DNA of 64,000 bases. It comes from Burkholderia vietnamiensis LMG 10929 (GTDB lineage: Bacteria > Pseudomonadota > Gammaproteobacteria > Burkholderiales > Burkholderiaceae). This document shows, in pieces, positions 20,036 to 29,616 of this stretch. Under the pieces are notes generated by a model. That model saw nothing but the letters and a program-made list of their open reading frames with translations, was not told where the DNA came from and did not search any database. The DNA lies in NCBI RefSeq assembly GCF_000959445.1, contig NZ_CP009631.1, positions 2,294,001-2,358,000 on the forward strand, written 5' to 3'. A program made the translations under genes and the position numbers. Position 1 is the stretch's first letter. The number at the start of each line of letters is the position of its first letter.

Positions 20036-20839
20036 TCACGACTTGCGTTCCTCCAGCCGCGACGCAATGAAGCGATGGTCGGGCGAGAACAACCGGCGAT
20101 ACGTCAGCAACACGGCGCCGACGGTGCCGAGCGCGGATGCGGCCGCGATCAGGAACATGATGACGATCTGGTAGCGCACGGCCTGCAGCGGCGACTGCCC
20201 GGCGAGCACCTGACCGGTCATCATCCCCGGCAGGCTCACGACGCCGACCACCGCCATCTGGTTCAGCGTCGGCACCATGCCGGCGCGCACGGCCTGGCGC
20301 GCGGCGTCCTGCGCGGCTTCCCAGCGCGTCGCGCCGAGCGCGAGCGCGGTCTCGACGCGATCGCGCCTGGCGGTCAGCTCCTCCATCATCCGCTCGACGC
20401 CGAGCGATACGCCGGTCAGCGTATTGCCGAGAATCATCCCGAGGATCGGGATCGCATATTGCGGCGTGTACCACGGATGGATGCGGATCACGACGAACAA
20501 CCCGATCGCCGCGACGATCCAGCTGCTGAACCAGATCGACGCGATGCTGTCGACGCGCTGGCCGCGGTAGGCGTGCTTGCCGCGCCCGGCGCCCGCGAAG
20601 CCGGCGATCAGCGTCATCAGCGCGGTGAGCGGCAACACGACGCTCCAGTGCGGATGACCGAACACCCAGCCCAGCACGTAGCCGATGGCGAGCAACTGCA
20701 CGACGGTGCGCACGGCCGCGAGCGCGAGCCGGCGGCCCAGGCCGAGCGACAGCGCCGCCGAGATCGCGCCGTTGATCGCGACGAGCCCGGCCGCGATGCC
20801 GACGTCGACGAGGCTCAGGTCCTGCAGCGTCGGGCTCAT
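20036..20839 (-). CDS. fetB: ABC transporter permease, FetB/UPF0014 family
   Basis: The 267-residue protein has about seven hydrophobic helices and the UPF0014 hallmarks: the GRG-HAYRGQ segment, [18 protein letters not shown] and LPGMMTGQ(V)LAG. In E. coli FetAB exports iron and protects against oxidative stress. Its ATG overlaps the upstream fetA stop by 4 bp, so translation is coupled. The family's substrate in Burkholderia is inferred. Confidence 0.88.
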   Translation of the reverse strand: MSPTLQDLSLVDVGIAAGLVAINGAISAALSLGLGRRLALAAVRTVVQLLAIGYVLGWVFGHPHWSVVLPLTALMTLIAGFAGAGRGKHAYRGQRVDSIASIWFSSWIVAAIGLFVVIRIHPWYTPQYAIPILGMILGNTLTGVSLGVERMMEELTARRDRVETALALGATRWEAAQDAARQAVRAGMVPTLNQMAVVGVVSLPGMMTGQVLAGQSPLQAVRYQIVIMFLIAAASALGTVGAVLLTYRRLFSPDHRFIASRLEERKS

Positions 20840-21537
20840 TGCGCACACTCCGTCGGGTTGGCCGCGTGCAGCACGCCGGCCTGCATCACGAGCTGGATCG
20901 TGCCAATGCGCGCGGCCTGCGCGGGATCGTGCGAGATCCACAGGTATGCGCGCGCATCGGGCGCCGCATCGAACCACGCGGCGACGAGCGCTTCGATCGC
21001 GCGCGCGGACGCCGGGTCGAGCGCCGAAGTCGGCTCGTCGAGCAGCAGCACGTCGGGCTCGAGTTGCAGCACGCGCAGCAGCGCGACGATCTGCGCTTCG
21101 CCGCCCGACAGCTCGCTCGCACGCTTGTCGAGAAAATCCGCGCCGCGGCCGGCGCGCGCGGCGAGCGCTTCGGCGCGCGCGCGGTCGTACGCCGCGTCGC
21201 GATAGACCGCGAGCGCGTACGGATAGCGCAGCTGCGCATCGACCGTGCCGTCCATCTGCGCCGCGCGTTGACGCACATAAGCGACGCTGCGCCGGTAGCG
21301 CGGAATTGCGCCGCGCTTGATGCGCGCGCCGCGCCAGAGGAGCTGGCCGCCATCGAGCGGATCGAGCAGCGCGAGGGCGCGCAACAGCACGCTCTTGCCG
21401 GAGCCCGATGGCCCCGTGATAGCAATTCGCGATCCTGCGGCGACGCTGAGGTCGGTCGGCGCCAGCAGCGTCTTGCCGTTGGTCGCGTCGCGGCGCGTGA
21501 TCTGCTGCGCGTCGATGAGAGCGGTCGGGGCGGTCAT
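20836..21537 (-). CDS. fetA: ABC transporter ATP-binding protein, FetA-like
   Basis: The 233-residue ATPase has Walker A GPSGSGKS at residues 42-49, signature ELSGGEAQ, Walker [12 protein letters not shown] and the H-loop SHD. It pairs with the overlapping permease gene. ATG 21537 is where the ABC domain begins; the frame is open further upstream but those codons read as GC-rich non-coding DNA. Confidence 0.88.
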   Translation of the reverse strand: MTAPTALIDAQQITRRDATNGKTLLAPTDLSVAAGSRIAITGPSGSGKSVLLRALALLDPLDGGQLLWRGARIKRGAIPRYRRSVAYVRQRAAQMDGTVDAQLRYPYALAVYRDAAYDRARAEALAARAGRGADFLDKRASELSGGEAQIVALLRVLQLEPDVLLLDEPTSALDPASARAIEALVAAWFDAAPDARAYLWISHDPAQAARIGTIQLVMQAGVLHAANPTECAQ

Positions 21538-21689
21538 GTCGAAAATGAAAAAAAGCGTTAATGGCGCCGAAGCGTAGCGCGAGCGTGCGCCATAATACCG
21601 ATTGAAAAGCCGCCGGTGTCGTGCTCTGTGCGCTCGCGCAAGTGGCCCGACATGGCGCGCCAACTCTGCAGAACAACGACGGAACCGCC

Positions 21690-23951
21690 ATGACGCTCGC
21701 CCGCACCATCGGCAAATCGGCTGCATGGATCGTCGGTATCGTCGCGGTGATCATCGCGGCGGCCGGCATCTTCATCTTCACGTTCGACTGGAACCGCGCG
21801 AAGCCGTGGGTCAACGAACACGTGAGCGCGGCGCTCGGCCGTCCGTTCGCGATCAACGGCGATCTGAAGCTCGGCTGGCGCCGCCCGATCGGCGAAACCG
21901 GCTGGCGTGCGTGGGTGCCGTGGCCGAGCCTGTCGGCGACGCAGCTGGAGATCGGCAATCCCGACTGGGCGCAAGGCCAGAAGTTCGTCACGCTCGACGC
22001 GGCGCATTTCGATCTCGCGATTCTGCCGTTGTTCGCGCATCAGATCGTCATTCCGTCGATCGACGTGGTCAATCCCGCGGTGGACCTCGAGCGGCTCGCC
22101 GACGGCCGCAACACGTGGACCTTCCAATTCAAGCAGTCGGGGCAGCCGTCGAAGTGGCAGGTGCGGCTCAAGAGCTTTGCGTTCGCCAAAGGCACGATCG
22201 TCTATCGCGACGCGATCACGAAAGCCGATCTGACGATCGCGGTCGATACGCTCGGCAAGCCGATACCGCTCGGCGACGTGCTCAAGCAGCAGGAACAGAC
22301 GTCGCGCGCCGCGTCCGCGCAGCGCGTCGGCAAGCGCGGCGCCGCGCAGCTCAGCGCGAAGGCCAATGCCGATGCAGCGTCGGGGGCGAGCGGAGCGGCG
22401 GCTGCTTCGGGGGCTTCGGCTTCGTCTGCGTCAGCGGTCGTGCAGGCGTCCGCTGCGTCTAGTGCGTCTAGTGCGCGTGCTGCCTCGGGCGCCACTGCGT
22501 CCGCGCAGTCGTCCGGTCCGACCTATGCGTTCGGGCTCAAGGTCGATGGCCGCTACAAGAGCGTGCCGGTCAGCGGCACCGGCAAGGTCGGCGGCGTGCT
22601 CGCGGTCGAGAACGCGACGCAGCCGTTTCCGCTGCAAGCCGACGTGAAGGCCGGCGACACGCGGCTCGCGATCGTCGGCACGCTGACGGACCCGATGCAT
22701 CTCGCGGCGATCGATCTGCGCCTGTGGCTGCAGGGCACGTCGATGTCGCATCTCTATCAGCTCACCGGCATCACGCTGCCCGACACGCCGCCGTACGCGA
22801 CCGAAGGCCGTCTGATCGGCAACTTCAAGCAACATGCGAGCACGTTCCGCTACGAGAACTTCAACGGCCGCGTCGGCGGCAGCGATCTCGGCGGCACGCT
22901 CGTGTGGGCGCAGCGCGAGCCGCGGCCGAAATTGTCCGGCGAGCTCGTGTCGAACCTGCTGCAGTTTTCCGACCTCGCGCCGGTCATCGGCGCCGACACC
23001 GCCGCGAGCAAGGCGAAGCGCGGCGACACGACGCGCCAGCCGGCCGACCGCGTGCTGCCGGTCGCGACCTTCCGCACCGAGCGCTGGAGCGCGATCGACG
23101 CCGACGTGAAGTTCACCGGCCGCAAGCTGATCAAGAGCCCGCAGTTGCCGATCACCGATCTGTACACGCACATCCTGCTGCAGGACGGCGTGCTGTCGCT
23201 CGAGCCGTTGCGGTTCGGCGTCGCGGGCGGCACGCTCGCGACCGATGCGCGGCTGGACGGCAGCCGCACGCCGCTCAAGGGCCGCTTCACGCTGGCCGCG
23301 CGGCACCTGAAGCTCAAGCAGCTGTTCCCGACGCAGAAAGTGATGCAGACCGCGCTCGGCGAGATCAACGGCGACGCGTCGCTGTCGGCGACCGGCAATT
23401 CGCCGGCCGCGCTCGCCGCGACGTCGACCGGCGAAGTGAAGGCGCTCGTCACCGACGGCCGCATCAGCCGCCTGCTGATGGAGGCGGCGGGGCTGAACGT
23501 CGCGAACGTCGTCTACGAGAAGCTGTTCGGCAATCGCGACGTCAACATCAATTGCGCGGCGATCGATTTCGTCGCGAAGGACGGCATGCTCGACCCGAAG
23601 GTGTTCGCACTCGACACCGACGACGCGCTCATCAACGTCGACGGCCCGATCAATCTGCGCGACGAGTCGATCGACCTGAAGATCCATCCGCATACGAAGG
23701 GCTTCCGGGTGTTCTCGCTGCGCTCGCCGCTGTATGCGAAGGGCACGTTCAAGAACCCGAAGGTCGGCGTCGACGCCGGCGCGCTCGCGCTGCGGGCCGG
23801 CGCGATGGTCGGGCTCGGGCTGATCAACCCGTTCGCGGCGCTGATTCCGCTGATCGCGCCGAGCAACAACCGCGACGTGCCGTGCTCGGAGCTGTTCGGG
23901 CAGATGAACGCGAAGACGGCGCAGAAGCACGCGCAGAAGGCCGGCAAGTGA
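21690..23951 (+). CDS. AsmA-family inner membrane-anchored protein
   Basis: This 753-residue protein has one N-terminal transmembrane helix (about residues 10-32) followed by [35 protein letters not shown], the AsmA entry motif, and an extended periplasmic beta-rich region ending in the AsmA C-terminal domain ([27 protein letters not shown]). AsmA-like proteins are implicated in lipid transport between membranes. An Ala/Ser repeat insert spans about residues 222-275 and may be a lineage-specific linker. ATG 21690 is preferred; the frame extends 23 codons upstream. Confidence 0.88.
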   Translation: MTLARTIGKSAAWIVGIVAVIIAAAGIFIFTFDWNRAKPWVNEHVSAALGRPFAINGDLKLGWRRPIGETGWRAWVPWPSLSATQLEIGNPDWAQGQKFVTLDAAHFDLAILPLFAHQIVIPSIDVVNPAVDLERLADGRNTWTFQFKQSGQPSKWQVRLKSFAFAKGTIVYRDAITKADLTIAVDTLGKPIPLGDVLKQQEQTSRAASAQRVGKRGAAQLSAKANADAASGASGAAAASGASASSASAVVQASAASSASSARAASGATASAQSSGPTYAFGLKVDGRYKSVPVSGTGKVGGVLAVENATQPFPLQADVKAGDTRLAIVGTLTDPMHLAAIDLRLWLQGTSMSHLYQLTGITLPDTPPYATEGRLIGNFKQHASTFRYENFNGRVGGSDLGGTLVWAQREPRPKLSGELVSNLLQFSDLAPVIGADTAASKAKRGDTTRQPADRVLPVATFRTERWSAIDADVKFTGRKLIKSPQLPITDLYTHILLQDGVLSLEPLRFGVAGGTLATDARLDGSRTPLKGRFTLAARHLKLKQLFPTQKVMQTALGEINGDASLSATGNSPAALAATSTGEVKALVTDGRISRLLMEAAGLNVANVVYEKLFGNRDVNINCAAIDFVAKDGMLDPKVFALDTDDALINVDGPINLRDESIDLKIHPHTKGFRVFSLRSPLYAKGTFKNPKVGVDAGALALRAGAMVGLGLINPFAALIPLIAPSNNRDVPCSELFGQMNAKTAQKHAQKAGK

Positions 23952-24079
23952 CGCGGCGGCCGGCCCGGCGCGCGGCGCAGCGCGCCGGCTGGCGGGGCCG
24001 GAACGGCGCGGTCGGCAGTTTCGCCGACACCTGCTAAAATACACGGTTTTCCGTCGATTTCTCTCTTACGGGACCTGCC

Positions 24080-25672
24080 GTGCTTTCTACTGCCAACATC
24101 ACGATGCAATTCGGGCCGAAGCCCTTGTTCGAGAACATCTCGGTCAAATTCGGCGAGGGCAACCGCTATGGTCTGATCGGCGCGAACGGCTGCGGTAAGT
24201 CGACCTTCATGAAGATCCTCGGCGGCGACCTCGAGCCGAGCGGCGGCAACGTCGCGCTGGAGCCGAACGTGCGCCTGGGCAAGCTGCGCCAGGACCAGTT
24301 CGCGTACGAGGACGTGCGCGTGCTCGACGTGGTGATGATGGGCCACACCGAAATGTGGGCCGCGATGACCGAGCGCGACGCGATCTACGCGAACCCCGAG
24401 GCGACCGACGACGACTACATGCACGCGGCGGAGCTCGAGGGCAAGTTCGCCGAATACGGCGGCTACGACGCCGAGGCGCGCGCGGGCGCGCTGCTGCTGG
24501 GCATCGGCATCGAGGAGAAGTTCCACAACGGCACGATGGCCGACGTCGCGCCGGGCTGGAAGCTGCGCGTGCTGCTCGCGCAGGCGCTGTTCTCGAAGCC
24601 GGACGTGCTGCTGCTCGACGAACCGACCAACAACCTCGACATCAACTCGATCCGTTGGCTCGAGCACACGCTCAACGAGTACAACTCGACGATGATCATC
24701 ATCTCGCACGATCGTCACTTCTTGAACTCGGTGTGCACGCACATGGCCGACATGGACTTCGGCACGCTGAAGGTCTGGCCGGGCAACTACGACGACTACA
24801 TGCTCGCATCGGCGCAGGCGCGCGAGCGTCAGGCCGCGGCGAACGCGCGCGCGAAGGAGCGCGTGGCCGAGCTGCAGGACTTCGTGCGCCGCTTCTCGGC
24901 GAACAAGTCGAAGGCGCGTCAGGCGACCAGCCGCGCGAAGCAGATCGACAAGATCAAGATCGAGGAATTCAAGCCGTCGTCGCGTCAGAACCCGTTCATT
25001 CGTTTCGAGTTCGACAAGAAGCTGCACAACGTCGCGGTGGTGGCCGAGGAGATCACGAAGAAGTACGAGCGCACGATCTTCCAGAACTTCAATCTGTCCG
25101 TGCAGCCGGGCGAGCGCATCGCGATCATCGGCGAGAACGGCGCGGGCAAGACGACGCTGCTGCGCGCGCTGCTCGGCAACCTGCCGCTCGACCACGGGAC
25201 CGTGAAGTGGGCCGAGAACGCGAACGTCGGCTACATGCCGCAGGACACCTACGAGGAGTTCCCGGACGACATCACGCTGATGGACTGGATCGACCAGTAC
25301 CGCAAGGACGGCGACGACGAAACGATGGTGCGCGGCACGCTCGGCCGCCTGCTGTTCTCGGCGGACGACATCAAGAAGTCGGTGAAGGTGCTGTCGGGCG
25401 GCGAGAAGGGCCGCATGATCTGGGGCAAGCTGATGCTCGGCCGCCACAACGTGCTGCTGATGGACGAGCCGACCAACCACATGGACATGGAGTCGATCGA
25501 GTCGCTGCAGATCGCGCTCGAGCAGTTCGAAGGCACGCTGATTTTCGTGTCGCACGACCGCGAGTTCGTGAGCGGGCTGGCGAACCGGATCATCGAAGTG
25601 CGTACCGACGGCACGCTGTTCGACTTCGGCGGGAATTACGAGGAGTTCCTCGCGAGCCAGGGGCAGGAGTAA
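24080..25672 (+). CDS. ybiT: ABC-F family ATPase, YbiT-like; 3' end is an integration site
   Basis: The 530-residue soluble protein carries two ABC domains: Walker [10 protein letters not shown] at 34-42 with a degenerate VAPGWK signature, and GENGAGKTT at 351-359 with LSGGE at 438-442, separated by a charged linker. This is the YbiT pattern of ribosome-associated ABC-F ATPases. The start is GTG 24080. The last 125 coding bases plus stop belong to a 138-bp segment repeated exactly at 37664-37801, so the C-terminus shown here was supplied or rejoined by the integrated element without altering the protein. Confidence 0.93.
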   Translation: MLSTANITMQFGPKPLFENISVKFGEGNRYGLIGANGCGKSTFMKILGGDLEPSGGNVALEPNVRLGKLRQDQFAYEDVRVLDVVMMGHTEMWAAMTERDAIYANPEATDDDYMHAAELEGKFAEYGGYDAEARAGALLLGIGIEEKFHNGTMADVAPGWKLRVLLAQALFSKPDVLLLDEPTNNLDINSIRWLEHTLNEYNSTMIIISHDRHFLNSVCTHMADMDFGTLKVWPGNYDDYMLASAQARERQAAANARAKERVAELQDFVRRFSANKSKARQATSRAKQIDKIKIEEFKPSSRQNPFIRFEFDKKLHNVAVVAEEITKKYERTIFQNFNLSVQPGERIAIIGENGAGKTTLLRALLGNLPLDHGTVKWAENANVGYMPQDTYEEFPDDITLMDWIDQYRKDGDDETMVRGTLGRLLFSADDIKKSVKVLSGGEKGRMIWGKLMLGRHNVLLMDEPTNHMDMESIESLQIALEQFEGTLIFVSHDREFVSGLANRIIEVRTDGTLFDFGGNYEEFLASQGQE

Positions 25673-25684
25673 GTGTCCCAAGGC
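25547..25684 (+). repeat. attL: 138-bp direct repeat at the left junction
   Basis: The first copy of the perfect repeat covers the last 126 bases of ybiT, including its stop, and 12 bases beyond. The bases just outside differ between the two copies (C versus A on the left, G versus A on the right). Confidence 0.92.
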
Positions 25685-25695
25685 GCCCATTCATG
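25683..25695 (+). repeat. 13-bp inverted repeat, left end of element
   Basis: GCGCCCATTCATG here is the exact reverse complement of CATGAATGGGCGC at 37650-37662, so a 13-bp inverted repeat closes the element just inside the two att copies. It may be an integrase or excisionase arm site. Confidence 0.6.
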
Positions 25696-25792
25696 TGACG
25701 CCATTGTCCCACGGATTTGTCCCGCTGGGACAACGGCGGCCACGGCGCGTCGTCGGCGCGACAAACGAGTCTACTCAACGCTACGCTGGTCG

Positions 25793-25812
25793 GTGTGAAT
25801 GGAGTGTGAATG
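25793..25812 (+). repeat. Tandem GTGTGAATG motif inside the left end
   Basis: GTGTGAATG occurs twice with an 11-bp period, about one helical turn, 110 bp inside attL. This spacing is typical of protein-binding iterons such as arm-type or excisionase sites. The role is inferred. Confidence 0.4.
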
Positions 25813-25835
25813 AATTCTACAGCGACTTAGACCGA

Positions 25836-26117
25836 CTACGCGCTGAACGCCTTGGCAAACATGAGGGCTTCCGCCAAGGCTTCGCGGCGATTGCCACAAC
25901 ATGCTGGTTCTTTTGCCACCATTAATGCTTGGACTGATTGTTCGGCTGCGGTAACGAATGATCTGCGGCTCACCTGTCCCGTGCGTCTGCACTTGACGGT
26001 CATTGGGTAGACGCAAATGTCTTGTGCAGAAAGGTAAACTTTTCTACTATCGCGTTGCACAAAATGGACCGATGATCCTAGCCGATCATCGGCCCGAAGC
26101 AGCACAAGTGCATGCAT
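25836..26117 (-). CDS. Hypothetical protein, left end of element
   Basis: About 93 residues read from ATG 26117; a TTG at 26135 directly after AGGAG could add six residues. The C-terminal half (SFVTAAEQSVQALMVAKE... ALAEALMFAKAFSA) is predicted helical; three cysteines are present. No family recognised. It is the gene nearest attL and its stop lies just inside the iteron-like repeats, so a recombination directionality role is conceivable but unsupported. Confidence 0.45.
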   Translation of the reverse strand: MHALVLLRADDRLGSSVHFVQRDSRKVYLSAQDICVYPMTVKCRRTGQVSRRSFVTAAEQSVQALMVAKEPACCGNRREALAEALMFAKAFSA

Positions 26118-26214
26118 GAGGGTAGAGTTCGCCAACTCCTAGTTGTGAATTTTCTCAGCGAGCTTAGCTATGGCGGGGGCATGAGCTTCTCCTTATGGTT
26201 GGCGGTTGAGAAAG

Positions 26215-26288
26215 TGGTGGAGCCATCCGGAATCGAACCGGCGCACGGTAGGTCCAAAGTCTCCCGCGTCGTACCCAACGATGACCCC
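26215..26288 (-). tRNA. tRNA-like gene with encoded CCA, degenerate
   Basis: Read on the minus strand, GGGGTCA at the 5' end pairs with TGGCTCC to form a 7-bp acceptor stem with two G-U pairs, followed by A and CCA. The T-loop TTCGATT is canonical with four good stem pairs and one mismatch. The D-arm is GTTG/CGAC with only a 4-base loop. The anticodon stem contains a mismatch and an enlarged loop around CTTTGGA, so an anticodon (possibly UUG, Gln-like) cannot be read securely. It starts 7 bp after the stop of the gene at 26296-26862, on the same strand. Functional phage tRNA or tRNA mimic; decoding activity is uncertain. Confidence 0.5.
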
Positions 26289-26295
26289 CATTTAT

Positions 26296-26862
26296 TCACA
26301 GTAGATCCTTAATGTCTTTCGGCCCCTCCTGGCCCTCGGCCGGAGGGGCTTCTTCCGTCAGCATGTACCCGCCTAGGTCGCGGTCCGACGTGAACATCGG
26401 GTCACGGCTCAGGACGGCGCTCACGTAGCCCACTCTTTGCTTGTCGTCGCGGCCGGGGACAACTGCGCCGATTCCCTTGGCATCCAGAAATTCAAGAATT
26501 CGTCTCGCTGATGCCGGGCCGTGATCTCGAATGATTTCTCGCGCACTGTCCGTGATGATCTTTCGCTTGGAACCGTGCGGCACCGGGCGCGCAGCGCCAA
26601 GGTGGGCGAGCGATGCAAGCTTGTGCGCGGCACTATCGACGCCAGCTTGATTCGTCGGCCATAGAGCGAGCAACTCGGGCAACTCGGGCTTCGGGGTGGG
26701 CTTTGTGGCGGGCACTTGGGCTCCGAATTTCGATGCCACTGCGAAGAAGCTCTCGATCTCCTTCAACTCGTTATCCAGCGCGGCGAGCGTCGACAGCAAC
26801 CGCTGGCGGCGAGACTGCAACTCCTCGCGACGTGCCTTTGCGCGTTCGAACACCTCATCCAT
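26296..26862 (-). CDS. Putative winged-helix DNA-binding protein of the element
   Basis: The 188-residue protein starts at ATG 26862 behind GGAGGG. Residues 1-45 form a coiled coil (ERAKARREELQSRRQRLLSTL). A Pro-rich linker with PTPKPELPEL follows, then a C-terminal domain from about residue 100 (SAREIIRDHGPASARRILEFLDAKG, then GYVSAVLSRDPMF) that has the order of helices expected of a winged helix such as HARE-HTH. It may regulate element genes; it is probably cotranscribed with the tRNA-like gene. Confidence 0.6.
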   Translation of the reverse strand: MDEVFERAKARREELQSRRQRLLSTLAALDNELKEIESFFAVASKFGAQVPATKPTPKPELPELLALWPTNQAGVDSAAHKLASLAHLGAARPVPHGSKRKIITDSAREIIRDHGPASARRILEFLDAKGIGAVVPGRDDKQRVGYVSAVLSRDPMFTSDRDLGGYMLTEEAPPAEGQEGPKDIKDLL

Positions 26863-26879
26863 GATTCACCCTCCATCCA

Positions 26880-26921
26880 ATTCTGCGAATCATAACAGAG
26901 AATTCTGTGCAAGCGCAGAAT
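26880..26921 (-). promoter_or_regulatory. Nested palindromes upstream of the winged-helix gene
   Basis: ATTCTGCG (26880-26887) and CGCAGAAT (26914-26921) form an 8-bp inverted repeat enclosing ACAGA-GAAT-TCTGT (26895-26908). The layout resembles paired operators for autoregulation. The rest of the 330-bp gap to 27193 holds only short ORFs without binding sites, which I do not call. Confidence 0.45.
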
Positions 26922-27193
26922 AACTGTTGCTCATAAACAAATTGACGAAATTGGTAAATTGTGGATCGAAAATGGGTGGCGTCGCTCCGGCAGGGTGGGG
27001 CGAGGTGCAGCGATTCCACCCAAGCCAAATTTTGATGCTCTTATCTGCGCGGACTTACGCCACTCGCTCGCACGTGTGCGCCCCCGTGCGCGGGTGTGCG
27101 CGTTCTATCCAGAGGTGGCTCGGCCAGTGGAATCATCATTGATGACATGCCTTAGGGCTCACGTGTAGCGGCGCATGCGAATTCTCGACGTGA

Positions 27194-27643
27194 TTAGATA
27201 AAAGGTTGCCGCCAGCCGAAGCGAACGCGCAAGCGGGTGATTCCTCGGAGCGGGGCAAGGTCATAGGAGTGCGCACCGCAGGCCGTCTCTGCGTACGCGC
27301 CTACTTGGGGGCGAGTGCCGGACATCGTTTGTAGCCAAGTGGGAAACGTCTGAGTGTCGCGGCCTTCTACGCGGCATGGCAGGATCGGCGGATCGGTGAG
27401 GAAGTTCGCCGGAACGCTCCACGGGTGGCTCGCCCCGCGCAAGTCGAGCGATTCGAGGCGTGTCACCGTGACAGGGTGAGGGCTGAGGTTGCTGACAGTG
27501 ATCGTGTTGTAGCCGTGATCGCCCGGCCCGACGCTTACGCGGATGCGACTCTTTCCCCGCCGCCGAGCCTCTACGGTGTTGTAGATGCTGAGGATGACAC
27601 CGATGAAGGCGGCAGCTGTTGTGATGCTCTTACTCCAGTCCAT
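27194..27643 (-). CDS. Hypothetical single-pass membrane protein of the element
   Basis: 149 residues from ATG 27643 (MDWSKSITTAAAFIG); a TTG six bases upstream is an alternative. A transmembrane helix spans about residues 8-24, followed by Arg-rich positive charges and a beta-rich region (RIRVSVGPGDHGYNTITVSNLSPHPVTVTRLE) resembling small phage or MGE-encoded membrane-anchored proteins. Function unknown. It is divergent from the serine recombinase. Confidence 0.55.
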   Translation of the reverse strand: MDWSKSITTAAAFIGVILSIYNTVEARRRGKSRIRVSVGPGDHGYNTITVSNLSPHPVTVTRLESLDLRGASHPWSVPANFLTDPPILPCRVEGRDTQTFPTWLQTMSGTRPQVGAYAETACGAHSYDLAPLRGITRLRVRFGWRQPFI

Positions 27644-27770
27644 TGGCAATTCTTGTTCTCGTTGTGTGCGATCACCGTGATTATCCGTGCTCCAGTTCGG
27701 AGCGGAAACCTATGGGCGGTGACTGGTACGTTAGGTCATGCGGTAGCGTAACTGGTGGGTCATGCCTGGT

Positions 27771-27841
27771 TTGGTAACGTAAATCGGGTGTTGACTGCCT
27801 ATACGTTACTGGTTACCATTCATTTGCCTAAACGTTACCAA
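27771..27841 (+). promoter_or_regulatory. Promoter framed by 10-bp inverted repeats upstream of the serine recombinase
   Basis: TTGACT (27791-27796), 17 bp, TACCAT (27814-27819) form a good sigma-70 promoter. TTGGTAACGT (27771-27780) and ACGTTACCAA (27832-27841) are perfect inverted repeats on either side, and related ACGTTAC and GGTTACC copies lie in the spacer. A dimeric repressor bridging these sites would shut the promoter. Confidence 0.6.
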
Positions 27842-27851
27842 GGACAAGAGC

Positions 27852-28523
27852 ATGGCAATTCGAGCGTACCTCCGGGCATCGACCGCCGATCAGGATGCAG
27901 ATCGCGCACGCGATAGCTTGACTCGATTCGTCGCCGAGCACGGCGCGTGCATCACCGCCTTCTATGTCGAGAACGCATCCGGCACGAGGTTGAACCGGCC
28001 CGCGCTCGATGACTTGCTGGACGAATCGCATCCGGGCGACGTGCTGCTTGTGGAAGGGATCGACCGTCTAACTCGACTGACCCAGGACGATTGGGAAGCG
28101 CTCAAGAAGCGGATCGAGGACACGGGCTTGCTGATCTGCGCGAAGTACGTGCCGATGACGCACAAGCTATTGACCGCGACGCAGGGGCAGCGAAAGGACT
28201 GGACGCACGATGCTACGGAGAAGGCGCTGCGAGGCTTGATGGTTGAGCTTGCAGCGGCGAAAGCCCGCGAGGACTATGAAGTCCGCCGCGAGCGCGCCGG
28301 GCAGGGCATCGCTCGCCGAAAGGCCCGTGACGCTGCTGGCGAGACGCTCCGGGCGGGATACGCCGGCCGTAAGGCAGATGCTGACATGCACCGTAAGATC
28401 GTTGATCTGCGGCAGCGCGGCATGACGTACAGCCAGATCGCTGACATGCTCGGGACGACCCGGCCGACGATTGCCCGCGCATTGCGAGCGGCTGGATTGC
28501 TGACGGAGGGTTCAGCCGAGTAA
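27852..28523 (+). CDS. Serine recombinase (resolvase/invertase family)
   Basis: The 223-residue protein has the resolvase catalytic N-terminus with nucleophile Ser10 in RAYLRAST, the LLVEGIDRLTR segment of the catalytic domain, a long helix (ELAAAKAREDYEVRRERAGQGIARRKA) and a C-terminal helix-turn-helix (GMTYSQIADMLGTTRPTIARALR). Such enzymes cut and rejoin DNA at short sites through a phosphoserine bond. The gene starts ATG 27852 with AAGGACAAG upstream. It is unusual next to two tyrosine integrases; it may resolve multimers, invert DNA or act as a regulator. Confidence 0.85.
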   Translation: MAIRAYLRASTADQDADRARDSLTRFVAEHGACITAFYVENASGTRLNRPALDDLLDESHPGDVLLVEGIDRLTRLTQDDWEALKKRIEDTGLLICAKYVPMTHKLLTATQGQRKDWTHDATEKALRGLMVELAAAKAREDYEVRRERAGQGIARRKARDAAGETLRAGYAGRKADADMHRKIVDLRQRGMTYSQIADMLGTTRPTIARALRAAGLLTEGSAE

Positions 28524-28638
28524 GGCGCTGGCTCCGCACGTACCACAGTAACGCTCGGTTCAGTCTTGGCGGATCGACCGAGCATCACCTTCAATAGATG
28601 CGGGCCAGCGCGCCCGCAGAGTACCGCAAACAACGATC

Positions 28639-29175
28639 ATGAATCAAACGAACATTAGCATCGCGAACATCGACACCAACGCAGCGCAGGCCGAGGCGTA
28701 CGACCAAGGCGCAGAATTCGCTGAGAAGGACTGGCAATGGGTGCGCGGCGACATTCACGGGCCGTCAAGCATGGCCGCGCATCGCGAGCGTACCTGGGCC
28801 TTCCTGATTCACGAGGTATGCCCGGAATGGGCGGGGCATGACGAGGTGCGCGGCGCGTTCTTCGTCGGATACGAGGATCGGGCGACCGAGCTGGCGAATG
28901 CAGGCGAGGCCGGGTATGAGACGCTGGCTGAGGCTGGAACCGTGGCCGATACGGACGGATGGGTCTTGCAGTCCTTGCCGTGGCCGAAGCGGGCGAGCGA
29001 GGCTGAGCGAGCGGCGCGTGTGCTGCGCGCTGCGGATGTTGGCGCGGCGGTATGGCGTGGACGGGCCAAGGCGAGCGGCAACAAGGCCGGGCGATACCGA
29101 GCAGAGGAAGCGGAATTTGCGGCGCGCACAATGGCCGAGTCCATTCTCGCGGCGAACGTGCTGACGGTACATTAA
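28639..29175 (+). CDS. Hypothetical protein, element accessory gene
   Basis: 178 residues from ATG 28639. The sequence is acidic in the first half and Ala-rich helical in the second (SEAERAARVLRAADVGAAVWRGRAK... AEEAEFAARTMAESILAANVL). No signal peptide or membrane helix. I do not recognise a family. It lies downstream of the serine recombinase in the same direction with a 115-bp gap. Confidence 0.55.
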   Translation: MNQTNISIANIDTNAAQAEAYDQGAEFAEKDWQWVRGDIHGPSSMAAHRERTWAFLIHEVCPEWAGHDEVRGAFFVGYEDRATELANAGEAGYETLAEAGTVADTDGWVLQSLPWPKRASEAERAARVLRAADVGAAVWRGRAKASGNKAGRYRAEEAEFAARTMAESILAANVLTVH

Positions 29176-29271
29176 CAGCGCTGAACGGGCATCTCGGTTC
29201 GTACAACTACTGATGATCCTGCTTCGGGTGAAATCGAGTAATCTGCTTAGAGTTCACGCGGAGGGCAGAGT

Positions 29272-29502
29272 ATGAGCACGTATGAAACCGAGACGTATCG
29301 CGGTTGCCAGATGGTTGCCAAGGTCAGCGAGATTGCCGCTGGTGGCTTCGCGATTGACTTTCAGACGATCAAATGGCCGGAGGAGTCGCCAAAGGAGCTG
29401 GTCAAGATCGACGTTCAATCGAACTGGTTCCCGACGTTAGGCAGCGCTCGGCGTGCGGCATTCTCCACGATGAAGCTCAGGATCGGATCTCGGCCGTGGT
29501 GA
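29272..29502 (+). CDS. Small hypothetical protein
   Basis: 76 residues from ATG 29272, preceded by GGAGGG. Beta-rich sequence (YETETYRGCQMVAKVSEIAAGGFAIDFQTI, broken here for length) resembling small MGE-encoded domains. No function can be given. Confidence 0.5.
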   Translation: MSTYETETYRGCQMVAKVSEIAAGGFAIDFQTIKWPEESPKELVKIDVQSNWFPTLGSARRAAFSTMKLRIGSRPW

Positions 29503-29581
29503 TGGTAGAGCGTGCGGAGTCCGCCATCAGAGATGCGCTTGCGGCGTGCTGTCAGTTTGCTGATTTGATGCTTTCGGATTC

Positions 29582-29610
29582 TTGACGGTGAATGCATTTA
29601 AGGGTACGAT
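29582..29610 (+). promoter_or_regulatory. Strong sigma-70 promoter in an ORF-free region
   Basis: TTGACG (29582-29587), exactly 17 bp, TACGAT (29605-29610). Transcription would begin near 29617, where no convincing protein-coding gene follows for more than 600 bp. Confidence 0.6.
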
Positions 29611-29616
29611 TCGAAC

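Noticed and set aside
26927..27168. Short overlapping plus-strand ORFs in the gap of the element
   Set aside because: No binding site, different frames, Arg/Cys/Ser-rich composition expected of random translation.
28655..29206. Antisense ORF opposite the 178-residue gene
   Set aside because: Pro/Arg-rich shadow; forward gene has coherent composition and ATG.
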